A stretch of 64,000 bases of DNA from Maea johnstoni (GCA_963942565.1 OZ012685.1:49059884-49123883), one strand, 5' to 3'; counted from the first letter of the stretch, positions 34,104-44,969 are shown. Translations and numbers: made by a program. The notes: a model not told the origin generated them from the sequence alone.

Positions 34104-34270
34104 TAACCTTTATGTTGCTGGTGGCTAATTTGGTCATTACAAAATGATGCAAAACACCTGGTGGGTACTCATCTGAGAGTTCTCAGCGAGAGCTATCCAA
34201 TGAATACCAAAATAACAGGGTTCAGACATGGTTTTGAAAAATCTTTGCATCCTTGTACTTTGGTCGTAAG
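34104..34270 (-). mobile_element. M1 element, partial
   Basis: TTAACCTTTATGTTGCTGG to TTTGCATCCTTGTACTTTGG; the last 35 bp are missing and the middle is shortened. Confidence 0.8.
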
Positions 34271-34858
34271 TGGTTACACACTGTGATGCGATACAGAGCA
34301 ACCCACTATGTAGCCTAGATTTCTAGGCTGTCATATGTATTTATTTTCTCTCATTTGTTTCTGTTACCAGGCACCAAATAGTCTAGGTGGCCATGGTGTC
34401 CAATTTAGTTTACATTTGTCTCACCAGGATTCAGTTTGCCTGTAAACATATAGAGATCGGAGGAGCAGGTGGTGCCATCTATCTACCAAACCTGGTACCA
34501 CACCACAGTGCTTGGTCAACACATAAGGGAAGGTGAACATTACAGGGACTAGGAGCCTAGTCTACCCACTATGCTAACAGACTCCTAGATACAGACCCAG
34601 AGTAGCAGCATCCTGGGACTGCTATTAGATCTGCTCAGATAATGCAATAAATCAATGTGTCTAAAGTTACAGAATGTTGCCTATGATTAATGTTGTAAAT
34701 GTGACAAGCAGGTCTCTCCCGCTATCTCTTAGTCCTCTATGGTAGCATGTGTTAGGGGAACGTGGCAATAGGTTAGTTTATGATATTAGGGCAGTGTCAC
34801 ATGTGGTGAGAAACAGTTCTGGTGCAATATGGGTTTGGAGCCAGCTGGATATGTGAGA

Positions 34859-34973
34859 GTTAAACCTTCCAATGCTATGGCTACTTTCGTCCATATTGAA
34901 CCCATTTGTCATGGTTTCAGGTTTTTTGCATCATTTTCTATAGGCCAAATTAGCCACCAGCAGCATAAGGGTT
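34859..34973 (+). mobile_element. M1 element with internal deletion (115 bp)
   Basis: Left end CCTTCCAATGCTATGGCTAC joins directly to GAACCCATTTGTCATGG. Same deletion as the copy at 35814, so the pair arose by segmental duplication. Confidence 0.88.
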
Positions 34974-35102
34974 ATGCCTCGATGGTAACATGTGTTACAG
35001 GAAACGTAGCAAAAGGTTAGTTTATAATATTAGGGCAGTGTCACATGTGGTGAGAAACAGTTCTGGTACAATATGGGTTTTGAGCCAGCTGGATATGTCA
35101 GA

Positions 35103-35150
35103 GTTAACCCTTCCAATGCTGATGCTACTTTCATCCAAAGCACAAGAATG
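35103..35150 (+). mobile_element. M1 element, left-end fragment
   Basis: TTAACCCTTCCAATGCTGAT to CACAAGAATGC. Confidence 0.75.
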
Positions 35151-35277
35151 CACAAGGAATTTTATCCAGAACATAAGCAACAACTTTCCTAGTATTTTGT
35201 AAAATCATGTTTGTTTCCAAAGTTATCATGAAGACTTTCAGAGATCCTGACAATATCTAGAGAAACAGTAAGCCATT

Positions 35278-35486
35278 ATCCCTTCCAATGCAAGGATACT
35301 TTCATCCAAAGCACGAGGATATAAATATTTTTGATTACCATCTTAACCCTGCCCTGTTGGTATTTATTGGATAACCCTAGCTGAGTGCTCTTATTTGAGT
35401 ACCCATGTGCCAGGGTTTCAGTCATTTTTCAGGTTTTTCTCATCATTTTGTAATGGCCAAATAAGCCACCTGCAGCATAAGGGTTA
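35278..35486 (+). mobile_element. M1 element, full length
   Basis: TTATCCCTTCCAATGCAAGG to CTGCAGCATAAGGGTTA. Confidence 0.85.
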
Positions 35487-35813
35487 CTTTGTTACACACT
35501 ATGATGCGATACAGAGCAACCTACTGTGCTAACAGGCTCCTAGATGCAGACCCAGAGTAGCAGCATCCTGGGACTGCTATTAGATCTGCTCAGATAATCC
35601 AATAAATCAACGTGTCTAAAGTTACAGAATGTTGCCTATGATTAATGTTGTAAATGTGACAAGCAGGTCTCTCCCGCTATCTCTTAGGCCTCGATGGTAG
35701 CATGTGTTATGGGAAACGTGGCAAAAGGTTAGTTTATAATATTAGGGCAGTGTCACATGTGGTGAGGTACAGTTCTGGTGCAATATGGGTTTGGAGCCAG
35801 CTGGATATGTTAG

Positions 35814-35929
35814 AGTTAACCCTTCGTAAGCTATGGCTACTTTCGTCCATAGCGAACCCGTTTGCCATGGTTTCAGGTTTTTTGCATCATTTTCTATAGG
35901 CCAAATTAGCCACCAGCAGCATAAGGGTT
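35814..35929 (+). mobile_element. M1 element with internal deletion (116 bp)
   Basis: TTAACCCTTCGTAAGCTATG to CAGCAGCATAAGGGTTA; shares the deletion of the 34859 copy. Confidence 0.88.
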
Positions 35930-36052
35930 ATGCCTCGATGGTAGCATGTGTTAGGGGATAGTGGCAATAGGTTAGTTTTTGATATTAGGGCAGTGTCACA
36001 TGTTGTGGTGAGGAATGGTTCTGGTGCAATATGGCTTTGGATATTTCAGAGT

Positions 36053-36075
36053 TAACCTTTCCAATGCTGAGGCTA
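36053..36075 (+). mobile_element. M1 element, left-end fragment
   Basis: TTAACCTTTCCAATGCTGAG, then unrelated sequence. Confidence 0.7.
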
Positions 36076-36174
36076 CTAGGATAGATACCAGGGGAGGAAC
36101 CCCGATCGTGAGTTACAAGGGGTTCGTTCTGTTTTAGGGTGGGAGGGGATATTTCAAAACACACTGACTCATTC

Positions 36175-36383
36175 AGCCCTTCCAATGCTGATGCTACTTT
36201 CATCCAAAGCACAAGAAATGGAAAGATTTTTGATAACCATCTAAACCCTGCTATATTGGTATTCATTGGATAGCTCTCGCTGAGTACTCTAATATGAGTA
36301 CCCATGTGCCATGTTTCAGTCAATTTTCAGTTTTTCCTCGTCATTTTGTATTGGCCAAATCAGCCACCAGCAGCACATGGGTT
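36175..36383 (+). mobile_element. M1 element, full length
   Basis: GCCCTTCCAATGCTGATGCT to CAGCAGCACATGGGTTAA; left TTAA lost. Confidence 0.85.
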
Positions 36384-36780
36384 AAAGCCTGCAACGATTA
36401 CATATCTGTCAGTTGTGGTTCATCTACATTATCATCGACCATAAAACCTGTCTTTGGGAGTCAGCTTTTACATTATCAAATTGCGGTTTATCAATATTGG
36501 TATGAACTATAAAGCATGCAATTACAAGTAGGATTACATATCACTGTATTGTAGTCAGTCAACATTATTTTGACTATAACATTTTCAATGGGGAATGAGG
36601 TTGCATATCACTTATTTGTAGTTTATCAATATCTTTATTGACTCTAAATTTGATATGGGGTATTAGATTGTGTATCACTAAGTTGTAGTATATATTGTTA
36701 TAGTTGTTCAATATTGTTATTTACTATACACCTTGCAATGGGGGATAAGGTTGAATATTGATTGATTGGGGATTAAAGCA
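36384..36780. repeat. degenerate tandem repeat of about 85-100 bp
   Basis: GATTACATATC..., TTGTAGT..., TTATCAATATTG..., ACTATAAA recur in order about four times (near 36400, 36480, 36535, 36605, 36665) with heavy divergence. Confidence 0.55.
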
Positions 36781-36873
36781 AATAGCACATCCCAGAAAAA
36801 GCGAGGAAAATGTAATTCCAAATTCAATCGGATTATCTGGATAACTCTAGCGACCCAAAAGCCACCTCACTAG

Positions 36874-36876
<3 letters not shown>

Positions 36877-36954
<78 letters not shown>
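36877..36954. repeat. (CT)n microsatellite, about 39 units
   Basis: Uninterrupted CT run. Confidence 0.97.
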
Positions 36955-36956
<2 letters not shown>

Positions 36957-37042
36957 AAATTCACTTTTCTGAAAATACTTGAAGGAGAAATATTGATCAG
37001 AAAATTACTCACAAGCTTGGGAGCAAGGCATGGTAACCACTA

Positions 37043-37225
37043 ATCCTTTAATTGCTTAGGCTACTTTCGTCCAAAGCAAAAAGATGCCATATTTCTCAAA
37101 AACCATCGCCTGTCATGTTGGTATTCATTGGATAGCTCTCGCTGAGTACTCTCAGATGAGTACCCATGTGCCAGGGTTCCAGTCAATTTTCATGGTTTTC
37201 TCATCATTTTGTATTGGCCAGATTA
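37043..37225 (+). mobile_element. M1 element, right end missing
   Basis: CCTTTAATTGCTTAGGCTAC to TTTGTATTGGCCAGATTA; the GCAGCATAAGGG end is replaced. Confidence 0.78.
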
Positions 37226-37397
37226 TAGTCACCAGAGTTGGTAATGCATCAATGAAGTGGTACCACAAAACTGAAGTCACATTTGGAGGCTTCACTGTAT
37301 AAAATTACAGGACACCATACCAAAAATGCACCAAATGCCAACATCAAATATGAAGTAATACATTTGGTAAGGTTTGCGACCATACCAACCTGCTTAT

Positions 37398-37476
37398 GGG
37401 GATCCAGCGGAGACTCGAACCTGCAAACTCACCCTTGGGAGTCAGGCATCGCAACGACTAAGCCACGGTGGATCCC
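37398..37476 (-). tRNA. tRNA-like sequence, probably pseudogene or SINE head
   Basis: On the minus strand a 7-bp acceptor-like stem (GGGATCC / GGATCCC) encloses an A box TGGCTTAGTCG, an anticodon-like CTCCCAA and a B box GGTTCGAGTCT in correct order over 79 bp. The T arm does not fold with a normal 7-nt loop and the anticodon stem is weak, so I doubt it is a working tRNA. Alternatives: tRNA pseudogene, or the head of a tRNA-derived SINE. A tRNAscan-type covariance score would decide. Confidence 0.5.
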
Positions 37477-37494
37477 TGATCGATGGCAGGAATC

Positions 37495-38700
37495 CTTGGC
37501 ATGTCTTTTTTGGCTGTTGGGGGCAGAAAGCAGGACTGATTGGTTAGTGGAGCGTGGGAGTGAATGTGATTGGTTGATCGGAAGCGCTGTGATGCGAGGG
37601 GAAAACGTGCGTAATGATGCTCACACGGAATTCATCCATAGCATCGCTCAGCACCTCAGGGACACGCTAATCTGGGAAATGGGAAAATTACCAGCCTTTG
37701 TAGCCTAATCATTTGGAGATATCTCAAGAACTGTCAACAAAATTTTGAGGTGAAATTCCCTTGAAATATATTTAAATTTTGGTAACTAGCACACACACAC
37801 ACACACATACACAGGGGTTGAAATTTCTTCACCCACAAAGACTGAAAAAATGGTCCAAATTTTCGGGCTCATACAAGCACTTGCTCAAGCACATCCTCCA
37901 CTTAACTTAACTCCACAGGAATTAGCTTAAGTCAGATTTTTTTCATCAAAAAACCTTTTTTGACTGTTGGGGGCAGAAAGCAGGACTGATTGGTTAGCGT
38001 AGCGCGGGAGTGAAGGTGATAGGTTGATCAGAAGTGCTGTGATGCGAGGGGAAGACGTGCGTAATGATGCTCACACAGAATTCATTCATAGCTCCGCTCA
38101 GCGCCTCGGTAATCTGGGAAAATTACCAGCTGTATTTAAGCCTAATCTTTCTTGTACAGCATTTGGAGATATCTCAAGAACTGTCAACAACATTTTGAGG
38201 TGAAATTCCCTAGAAATATATCAAATGTTGATAACTTGCACACGCATATGCACATGCACACTCACACACACACACACACACACACACATCCATATATATT
38301 TTGGCTGTTGAGGGCAGATTGTTTGGATTGTGGAGCGTAGCGTGGGAGTTAAGGTGATTGGTTGATCAGAAGTGCTGTGATGGGAGAGGAAGACGTGCGT
38401 AATGATGCTCACACGGAATTCATTTGCTCAGCGCCTCGGTAATCTGGGAAAATTGCCAGGTGTAAAACCTAATCTTTTTGGTACACCATTTGGAGATATC
38501 ACAAGAACAGTCAAAGAAATTTTGAAGTAAAATATCCGTGAATAAATTAAATTTTGGCAACCTTGCACATGCATGCACACACACACACACGTATGTATGC
38601 GCGCACACACTCACACTTACCGTGTGCACACACATCACACATGCACACACACTCACATATATATATACACACGCATTCACAAGCACACACACACATACAT
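37495..38700. repeat. tandem repeat, 3 units, each ending in a (CA)n run
   Basis: Units begin near TTTGGCTGTTGGGGGCAGA at about 37510, 37960 and 38300 and share GCTGTGATG, GACGTGCGTAATGATGCTCA and TTTGGAGATATC. Each ends in a CA microsatellite (37792-37808, 38264-38288, 38572-38700) of different length. The open frame at 37283-37708 crosses the tRNA-like sequence and unit 1 and is not credible as a gene. Confidence 0.88.
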
Positions 38701-38704
38701 CACA

Positions 38705-38706
<2 letters not shown>

Positions 38707-38782
<76 letters not shown>
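38707..38782. repeat. (TA)n microsatellite
   Basis: Follows the CA run of the third unit directly. Confidence 0.96.
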
Positions 38783-38792
<10 letters not shown>

Positions 38793-39057
38793 TGTAAGCG
38801 TCTATATACAGACACATAAATTGCACATATACACACACATATACACACCTATATACAGACATATAAGGTGTAGAGAGGAAGACTTAAGAACAATACCAAG
38901 TAGATCAATGGAATTAGTGCAGACGGCATTAAAAAAGGATTGCCTCTTTTCTGATGAATCTATAAGTCACAATGTTCTATCCCTATAGAATCTCTACTAG
39001 ACTCACATCAACACCACATCAGCAGTCAGGGCATGTGAGGAAGTTACCATTGACCTG

Positions 39058-39399
39058 CAGGGCTCGACGCTAAGGGTGAACCTATGGCCCCAGGCCAGTA
39101 AAAAATCCCAAAAACAGCTTCGGGCCAGTAAAAAAAGACCTCAACTGGTCCTACAGGGCCAGTAAACATTTGGAGACATTATTGTTGAAAAGTATCCCCC
39201 GAGAATGGCCCCAATAGTTTTTGAAATAAATGAAGATAAAATTTATAAAGATAAATGCTGTGGTGAATCTTATGCAATGTTCGTTCTTGTTATGTTAAAG
39301 AAAAAATGTATGACCAGTAAACATTTTGCAGGACCAGTAGATGCTAGGTGTTACTGGTCCTACAGGGCCAGTATCATTTTGAGTTAGCGTTGAGGCCTT
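39058..39399 (+). mobile_element. C2 element present only in copy A
   Basis: CAGGGCTCGACGCTAAG at the left and TTAGCGTTGAGGCC at the right, with ACCTG on both sides. Copy B shows the empty site CATTGACCTGGGGTTCTG, so this inserted after the duplication or was lost from B. Internal CTGGTCCTACAGGGCCAGTA occurs near both ends. Confidence 0.85.
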
Positions 39400-39438
39400 A
39401 CCTGGGGTTATGTGGTGTGTACTCGGTTGCCCTACTTC

Positions 39439-39654
39439 TTAACCCTTATGCTGCTGGTGGCTAATTATGCCAATACAAAATGACACAAAAAAGCTGAGAA
39501 CTAACCGAAACCCTGGCACATGGGTACTCATCTAAGAGTACTCGGCGAGAGCTATCAAATTAATACTAATTTGACAGCTTTTAGATGGTTTTCAAAGATA
39601 TTTGCGTCCTTTTGGTGCTTTGGACGAAAGTAGCCTTAGCATTGGAAGGGTTAA
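39439..39654 (-). mobile_element. M1 element, full length (shared with copy B)
   Basis: TTAACCCTTATGCTGCTGG to CATTGGAAGGGTTAA. Counterpart at 44763. Confidence 0.92.
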
Positions 39655-39844
39655 AATTGGACGTACTCTTGAAAGTGTGCTCTGACTACACAAGCAATGC
39701 AAGCACAACTAGTAGTAGTCAGTAAAAAAAGGGGGAGGCGGCTGAATGCTCAGAGGAGGAATCGGATAGTGCTTGATTGAATTTCCAGCTCGCTGGCATA
39801 CTATACTGGCTTTTTCCCCTGTCTACATGCTGTTTATCTCTGTC

Positions 39845-40058
39845 TTAACCCTTATGCTGGTGGTGGCCAAATTGGCCAACACAAAATAATGCAAAAAAAA
39901 CTCAAAAATGACGGAAACCCTGGCGAATGGGTACTCATCTGAAAGTACTCAGCGAGAGCTTTCCAATGAATACCAACATGACAGGGTTTGGATGGTTTGC
40001 AAAAATCTTTGCATCCTTGTGCCTTGGATGATAGTAGCCTCAGCATTGGAAGTGTCAA
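39845..40058 (-). mobile_element. M1 element (shared with copy B)
   Basis: TTAACCCTTATGCTGGTGG to CAGCATTGGAAGTGTCAA. Counterpart at 45151. Confidence 0.9.
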
Positions 40059-40607
40059 GTTCTCTGGCATACTATGCAGGCTTTTTTCCCTGTCTACACG
40101 CTGTTGATCTCTATTTTAAGCCACGGTGGAGAACTCCTGCCCGTGGCTAAGTTCCCTGGTGTAAGAGATACTCACAACATAATGCTTGTGTACCTTGAGT
40201 GATTACTGTAACTTGTTGCTTGCACTTCCCTTGAACTTCACGGTAGAGAGGTGTTATATCGATTTTAGCTTTGTAGTGCAGGCTTGAAGCTAAGGCTGCC
40301 CTTCCTCCCCTCAAAGAGCAAAATAACTGTAAGGCCACCTATAATTGATTTTTTTTTAGTTTTCCAGATCTGGCCCCAGGGCAATATTTTAAAACATTTT
40401 ATTTGTAAGAGGAACCATCTCCTTGACTAAATTGCAGGTCAAAAAGAATATTTTGACATTAAGATCAACAGATATTTTATTCCTAGAATATAAACAACAC
40501 AAAAAAAAAGAACAATGATACTTGTAAGGTGTGGACAACCCAGGACCATAGCGAAAAATTGTCTTTTCTCATTTTCCCATTATATCTTAAGACAAAAATA
40601 AGTTCGC
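40059..40607. other. duplicated but unassigned stretch
   Basis: Counterpart of 45361-45860; no family recognised. Confidence 0.55.
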
Positions 40608-40854
40608 CAGGGATCAACGCTAACAGTAAAAATTCCCAAAACAACTTCGGGTCAGTAAGAAAAAGACCTCAACTGGTCCTACAGGGCCAGTAACCATTTG
40701 GGGACATTCTTGTTAACAAGTTTCCCCTCAAGAATGTCTCCTTATGTTTTGAATTAAATGAAGATAAAATAAATAACATCAAATGTTGTCGATGAATTTC
40801 ATGCAATGTTCTTTTACCGTTATTTAAAGGAAAAATTCTAGGACCAGTTAAAAC
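40608..40854 (+). mobile_element. C2-type element, older, shared with copy B
   Basis: CAGGGATCAACGCTAACAGT, CTGGTCCTACAGGGCCAGTA and GGACCAGTTAAAACAGG resemble the 39058 element. Counterpart at about 45865-46108. Confidence 0.65.
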
Positions 40855-41280
40855 AGGTCTTTACATGTCATGTGTGTTTTCTCTAGGACGTTCCGCTGTA
40901 TACTGATTTCATAGAGGAATACAAACTATAAAGAAAGCAGGGCATTTAGAAACATTAAATGAATTACGTGTCACTCTGATATCAGTGTGTTCACATAATA
41001 GGTCTTCACATGTTATGTGTGTTTTCTTTAGGACGTTTCGCTGTATACTGATTTCATAGAGGAATACAAACCATAAAGAAAGCAGGGCATTTAGAAACAT
41101 TAAATGAATTACGTGTCACTCTGATATCAGTGTGTTCACATAATAGGTCTTCACATGTTATGTGTGTTTTCTCTAGGACGTTTCGCTGTATACTGATTTC
41201 ATAGAGGAATACAAACCATAAAGAAAGCAGGGCATTTAGAAACATTAGATGCATTACGTGTCACTCCGATATCAGCCGTA
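40855..41280. repeat. 145-bp tandem repeat, 3 units
   Basis: AGGTCTT(T/C)ACATGT starts at 40855, 41000 and 41145. Units 2 and 3 are almost identical. A minus-strand open frame spans each unit but is interrupted between units. Confidence 0.93.
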
Positions 41281-41334
41281 ATGGGATTTGGGCTGGCTTT
41301 CGCTGATGCATTTCCTTGGAGGCCTTAACCCTTC

Positions 41335-41537
41335 CGATGCTGAGGTCACTTTCGTCCAATGCACACAAAAGCAAAACATTCTAAAAATCATCAAAACCCT
41401 GTCACGTTGGTATTCATTTGAAAGCTCTCGCTGAGTACTCTCAGATGAGTACCCATTTGCCATGGTTTAAGTCATTTCTCAGCTTTTTGTCGTCATTTCA
41501 TGTTGACCGAATTAGCAACCAGCTGCTAAAGGGTTAA
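41335..41537 (+). mobile_element. M1 element (shared with copy B, same orientation)
   Basis: TTAACCCTTCCGATGCTGAG to CAGCTGCTAAAGGGTTAA. Counterpart at 46716. Confidence 0.92.
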
Positions 41538-41804
41538 TGATCTGCATTGTCGCAATAAGCGTTGCAGCGATCCCCCCAACAACAATGGGATTATCTTGTG
41601 TGAGAAACAAAAAAAACAATGCAGCACTAATGGGATAATTGCGCCAACCTTTAGATCTTCTTATTGGGTTTAGCCCGGATGAGATTACATGGATAATGTA
41701 TATTGTATAAAGGCCTGTGGCTTTAGGCAAGTGGATGGGCTGGGATCAATACAATATCTCTCCTCAGTTGTTTCACTTTGCCACGGAGCTGTTGTGCGCA
41801 TCCC
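41538..41804. other. duplicated unassigned stretch
   Basis: Counterpart of 46915-47180. No exon recognised. Confidence 0.5.
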
Positions 41805-43130
41805 CCTACATCCTCATCCAGTTCCCAGAGAGCCTGTTATCAATACCAAATGGCAGTGATGTGAGCTAGTGCGGGCAGGCAGTGGAATATTATACACAAT
41901 ATTCAGCAGTGTGGGGCAGCCTGATAGCCGAGTTGTCTAAGGTTCCTTACCGGAGAGGCTGGGCTGTCATGTGAGCAAATGGCAGGGCTGTCATGTGAGC
42001 AAATGGCAGGGCTGTCTTGTGAGCTTGTGCGGGCAGGCAGTGGAATATTATTCACAATATTCAGCAGCCCTATGGGGCAGTCCCGATAGATGAGTGGTCT
42101 ATGGTGCAATCTCAGGGAGGGTGATATCAGTATTGACTGGCAGGACAGTGATGTAAGCTAGTTTTGGGAGGCAGTGTAATGTTATACACAATATTCAGTA
42201 CAATGACCAAACAGTGTGGGGCAGCCCCGCTAGCCAAGTGGTCTGGGGTTCCATCCCAGAGAGCCTGTTATCAATACCAAATGGCATTGATGTGAGCTAG
42301 TGCTGGCAGGCAGTGGAATATTATACACAATATTCAGCTCTGTGACCAAACAGTGTGGGCAGCCCCGATAGCCGAGTAGTCTAAGCTTCCGTACCAGAGA
42401 GGCTGGGCTGTCATGTGAGCTAGTTCTGGCAGGCAGTGTAATGTTATACACAATATTCAGCAGCCCTATGGGGCAGCCTCGATAGCTGAATGGTCTAAGG
42501 TGCAATCCCAGAGATGCTGTTATTAGTACCAAATGGCAGGTCTGTGATGTGAGTTAGTGCTCGCAGGCAGTGGAATATTATACACAATATTCAGCAGTGT
42601 GGGGCAGCCCGATAACCAAGTGGTCAAAGGTGCCGTCCTAGAGAGGCTGTTGTCAATACCAAATGGCAGGGCTGTGATGTGAGCTAGTGCTGGCAGGCTG
42701 TAGAATATTATACACAGTATTCAGCAGCCCTGTGGGGCAGCCCTATAGCTGAGTGGTCTAGGGTGCCGTCCCAGAGAGGTTGTTATCAGTATTAACTGGC
42801 AGTGATGTGTGCTAGTGCTGGCAGGCAGTAGAATATCATACGCAATATTCAGCAGTGCGGGCCAGCCTCAATAGCCCAGTGGTCTAAGGTGCCGTCCCAG
42901 AGAGGCTGTCATCAGTATGAACTGGCAGGACTGGGATGTGAGCTAGTGCTGGCAGGCAGTGGAATATTATACACAATATTCAGCAGTGTGGGGCAGCCTC
43001 AATAGCCCAGTGGTCTAAGGTGCAATCCCAGGGAGGGTGATATCAGTATTATCTGGCAGGTCTGTGATGTGAGCTGGTGCTGGCAGGCTGTTGAATATTA
43101 TACACAATAGTCAACACTGACCAATCAGAC
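41805..43130. repeat. 131-bp satellite with tRNA-Leu-like A box, about 10 units
   Basis: GGAATATTATACACAATATT recurs at 41884, 42042, 42176, 42315, 42438, 42572, 42702, 42830, 42961 and 43092 (spacing 123-158). Most monomers carry GATAGCCGAGTGGTCTAAGG or a variant. This matches the 5' part of eukaryotic tRNA-Leu (GATGGCCGAGTGGTCTAAGG) with one change and contains an A-box consensus. No full tRNA fold follows. Confidence 0.93.
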
Positions 43131-43533
43131 CTGGGAACCAGTGACACTTAGCAGTTAAAGTATTAGCAGTTTAGAACACTGAAAGATCAGTGAATGTCAA
43201 AATGTCCAGTAACCATTTAGGCTTATTCAGTATACTGAAAATTCTGTGATGGTCTTCAAGTAGTAGCAGTTCACCACACTGGACGCATGACTGTCTTTAA
43301 AAGGAAGTTGTAGTCATTATGGAAATTGAGTGGGGATTATCAGCATTCAGCTCACACAACTGGGTAATGGACCAGCAAACTAGGTGGTGACATTTAGGAC
43401 AGTCTTAGGGAATCATGCACAAGCAAAGTCCACTCTTCACGTAAGTTGAATCTATTGCTATGCGGGAGAGAGGGAGGGAGGGACGTAGGCACAAAAACAG
43501 AACAGTAATTTCAGCTCATATATCAGGCTAGCC
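43131..43533. other. unique flank of satellite, shared with copy B
   Basis: About 400 bp with a near copy at 49335-49740. No gene recognised. Confidence 0.6.
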
Positions 43534-43748
43534 TTAACCCTTATGCTGCTCAGGTGGCTAATTTGGCCAATACAAAATGATGCTAAAACCCTGAAGAATG
43601 ACCGAAACCCTGGCAAATGGGTACTCATCTGAGAGTACTCAGCGAGAGCTTTCAAATGAGTACCAACATGACAGGGTTCAGGTGGTTTTCAAAAATATTT
43701 GTGTTTTTGTGCTTTGGATGAAAGTAGCCTCAGCATTGGAAGGGTTAA
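43534..43748 (-). mobile_element. M1 element, opposite in orientation to its copy-B counterpart
   Basis: TTAACCCTTATGCTGCTCAG to CATTGGAAGGGTTAA, between GGCTAGCC and TAATTTGAAGTC. At the same TTAA in copy B (49741-49952) the M1 runs the other way. Confidence 0.93.
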
Positions 43749-43803
43749 TAATTTGAAGTCAGGCTAGGAAAATTTAGAAGGAATGATAGGAATGGAAAAT
43801 TCA

Positions 43804-43915
43804 ACCCTTATGTTGCCATTGGCTAATTTGGTCGATACAAAATCCTGCAAAAAAGCTGAAGAATGACTGAAACCCTTTCACATGGGTACTCATCTGAGAT
43901 GAGGGTTTAGAGATG
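43804..43915 (-). mobile_element. M1 element cut by the duplication junction
   Basis: AACCCTTATGTTGCCATTGG to GATGAGGGTTTAG, then AGATGAT and the start of copy B. The complete counterpart is at 50009. Confidence 0.88.
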
Positions 43916-44031
43916 ATGCATTAAAAAAGGATTGCCTCTTTTCTGATGAATCTATAAGTCACAATGTTCTATCCCTATAGGATCTCTACTAGACTCACGT
44001 CAACATCACATCAGCAGTCAGGGCATGCAGG

Positions 44032-44522
44032 TAGTGTTGGGAATCGTTAAAAATTTCGGGCTCGATTAATCGTCACATTCGCCGAGCGATTGATAGATTG
44101 TAATCAATTATTTGGTAGTTTACCTGACACGCAATAACGGCAAAAATCAATGTGCGAGGTTGCGAAATGTAAATGAATAATGGAACTGAAACTGAAAGTG
44201 CAATACCACAGATTGCTCTACGCATCAATTTCATCCTGAAATGAAGTATCAATGTAGTGCATACAATAAAACTGAACCATATAAACAATGTTACTTACCA
44301 ATTCCGCTGGTTCTGTGAGATTATACACTGTAATCCACTCCAGAAGTGAGTTACAGTGTATCCTGCCGATCGGACGTATCTTTCAAGATGGCGGCCGTCT
44401 CGTCGTGTTTATTTTCATTATCGCTCGGCAAAGATCGAGCGATGGAAGTCAAGTTCGATTGATCGGAACTCGGCCCAAAGCGAGCCGAGCAATCGAGTTT
44501 GCGATTAATCGACCCACCACTA
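44032..44522 (+). mobile_element. H2 element (491 bp), present only in copy B
   Basis: Ends TAGTGTTGGGAATCGTTAA and ATTAATCGACCCACCACTA, with exact 8-bp duplication CATGCAGG (44024-44031 and 44523-44530). The duplicated bases include the first four bases of the C2 element at 44527, so H2 inserted after C2. Close copy inverted at 5932. Confidence 0.94.
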
Positions 44523-44526
44523 CATG

Positions 44527-44700
44527 CAGGGCTCGAAATTAAGCTTTTTTTGAGGGAGCCCAATTGCATCTTCAAAAGCTACCTAAAGGTGTTCCGTATA
44601 GAAACCAGTACATATTTGGGCTCCCTGCAGAAATTTGAGGGAGCCGCAGGAGAATTCAAGGGAGCCCTGAGCCCATGGCACCCCCTCATTTCTAGCCCTG
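44527..44700 (+). mobile_element. short C2 element, present only in copy B
   Basis: CAGGGCTCGAAATTAAGC to CATTTCTAGCCCTG; the 5-bp duplication GCATG is at 44701-44705 and, separated by H2, at 44023-44027. Copy A has the empty site CAGGGCATGTGAGG. Confidence 0.88.
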
Positions 44701-44762
44701 GCATGTGAGGAAGTTACCATTGACCTGGGGTTCTGTGGTGTGTACTCGGTTTCCTGTACTTC

Positions 44763-44969
44763 TTAACCCTTATGCTGGTGGTGGCTGATTATGCCAATAC
44801 AAAATGACACAAAAAAGCTGAGAAATAACCGAAACCCTGGCACATGGGTACTCATTTAAGAGTACTCGCCGAGAGCTATCTAATTAATACCAATTTGACA
44901 GCTATTCCAAAGATATTTGCGTCCTTTCGTTGCTTTGGACGAAAGTAGCCTTAGCATTGGAAGGGTTAA
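44763..44969 (-). mobile_element. M1 element (counterpart of 39439)
   Basis: TTAACCCTTATGCTGGTGG to CATTGGAAGGGTTAA, same orientation as in copy A. Confidence 0.92.

Larger units (their letters stand above)
34271..36055. repeat. local tandem duplication, about 950-bp spacing
   Basis: Blocks around 34570-34860 and 35520-35815 are nearly identical (CTCCTAGATACAGACCCAGA / CTCCTAGATGCAGACCCAGA). Inside each, ATGGTAGCATGTGTTA recurs 243 bp further on (34738 and 34981; 35693 and 35936), with the same shortened M1 copy between. No coding exon recognised. Confidence 0.85.
38926..43917. repeat. segmental duplication, copy A (4,992 bp)
   Basis: Copy A and copy B share the order: GCATTAAAAAAGGATTGCCT start, M1, M1, a C2-type GGCCAGTA element, 145-bp repeats, M1, tRNA-motif satellite, unique 400 bp, M1 and truncated M1. 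Copy A differs by a C2 element at 39058, three 145-bp units and about ten satellite units. Confidence 0.93.

Noticed and set aside
37283-37708. 141-codon open frame
   Set aside because: It runs through a tRNA-like sequence and one unit of a tandem repeat; other units do not preserve it.
40855-41280. Repeated minus-strand frame (KCPAFF...LFYEISIQ type) in the 145-bp units
   Set aside because: Repetition follows from the tandem repeat; stops between units and in copy B argue against coding.
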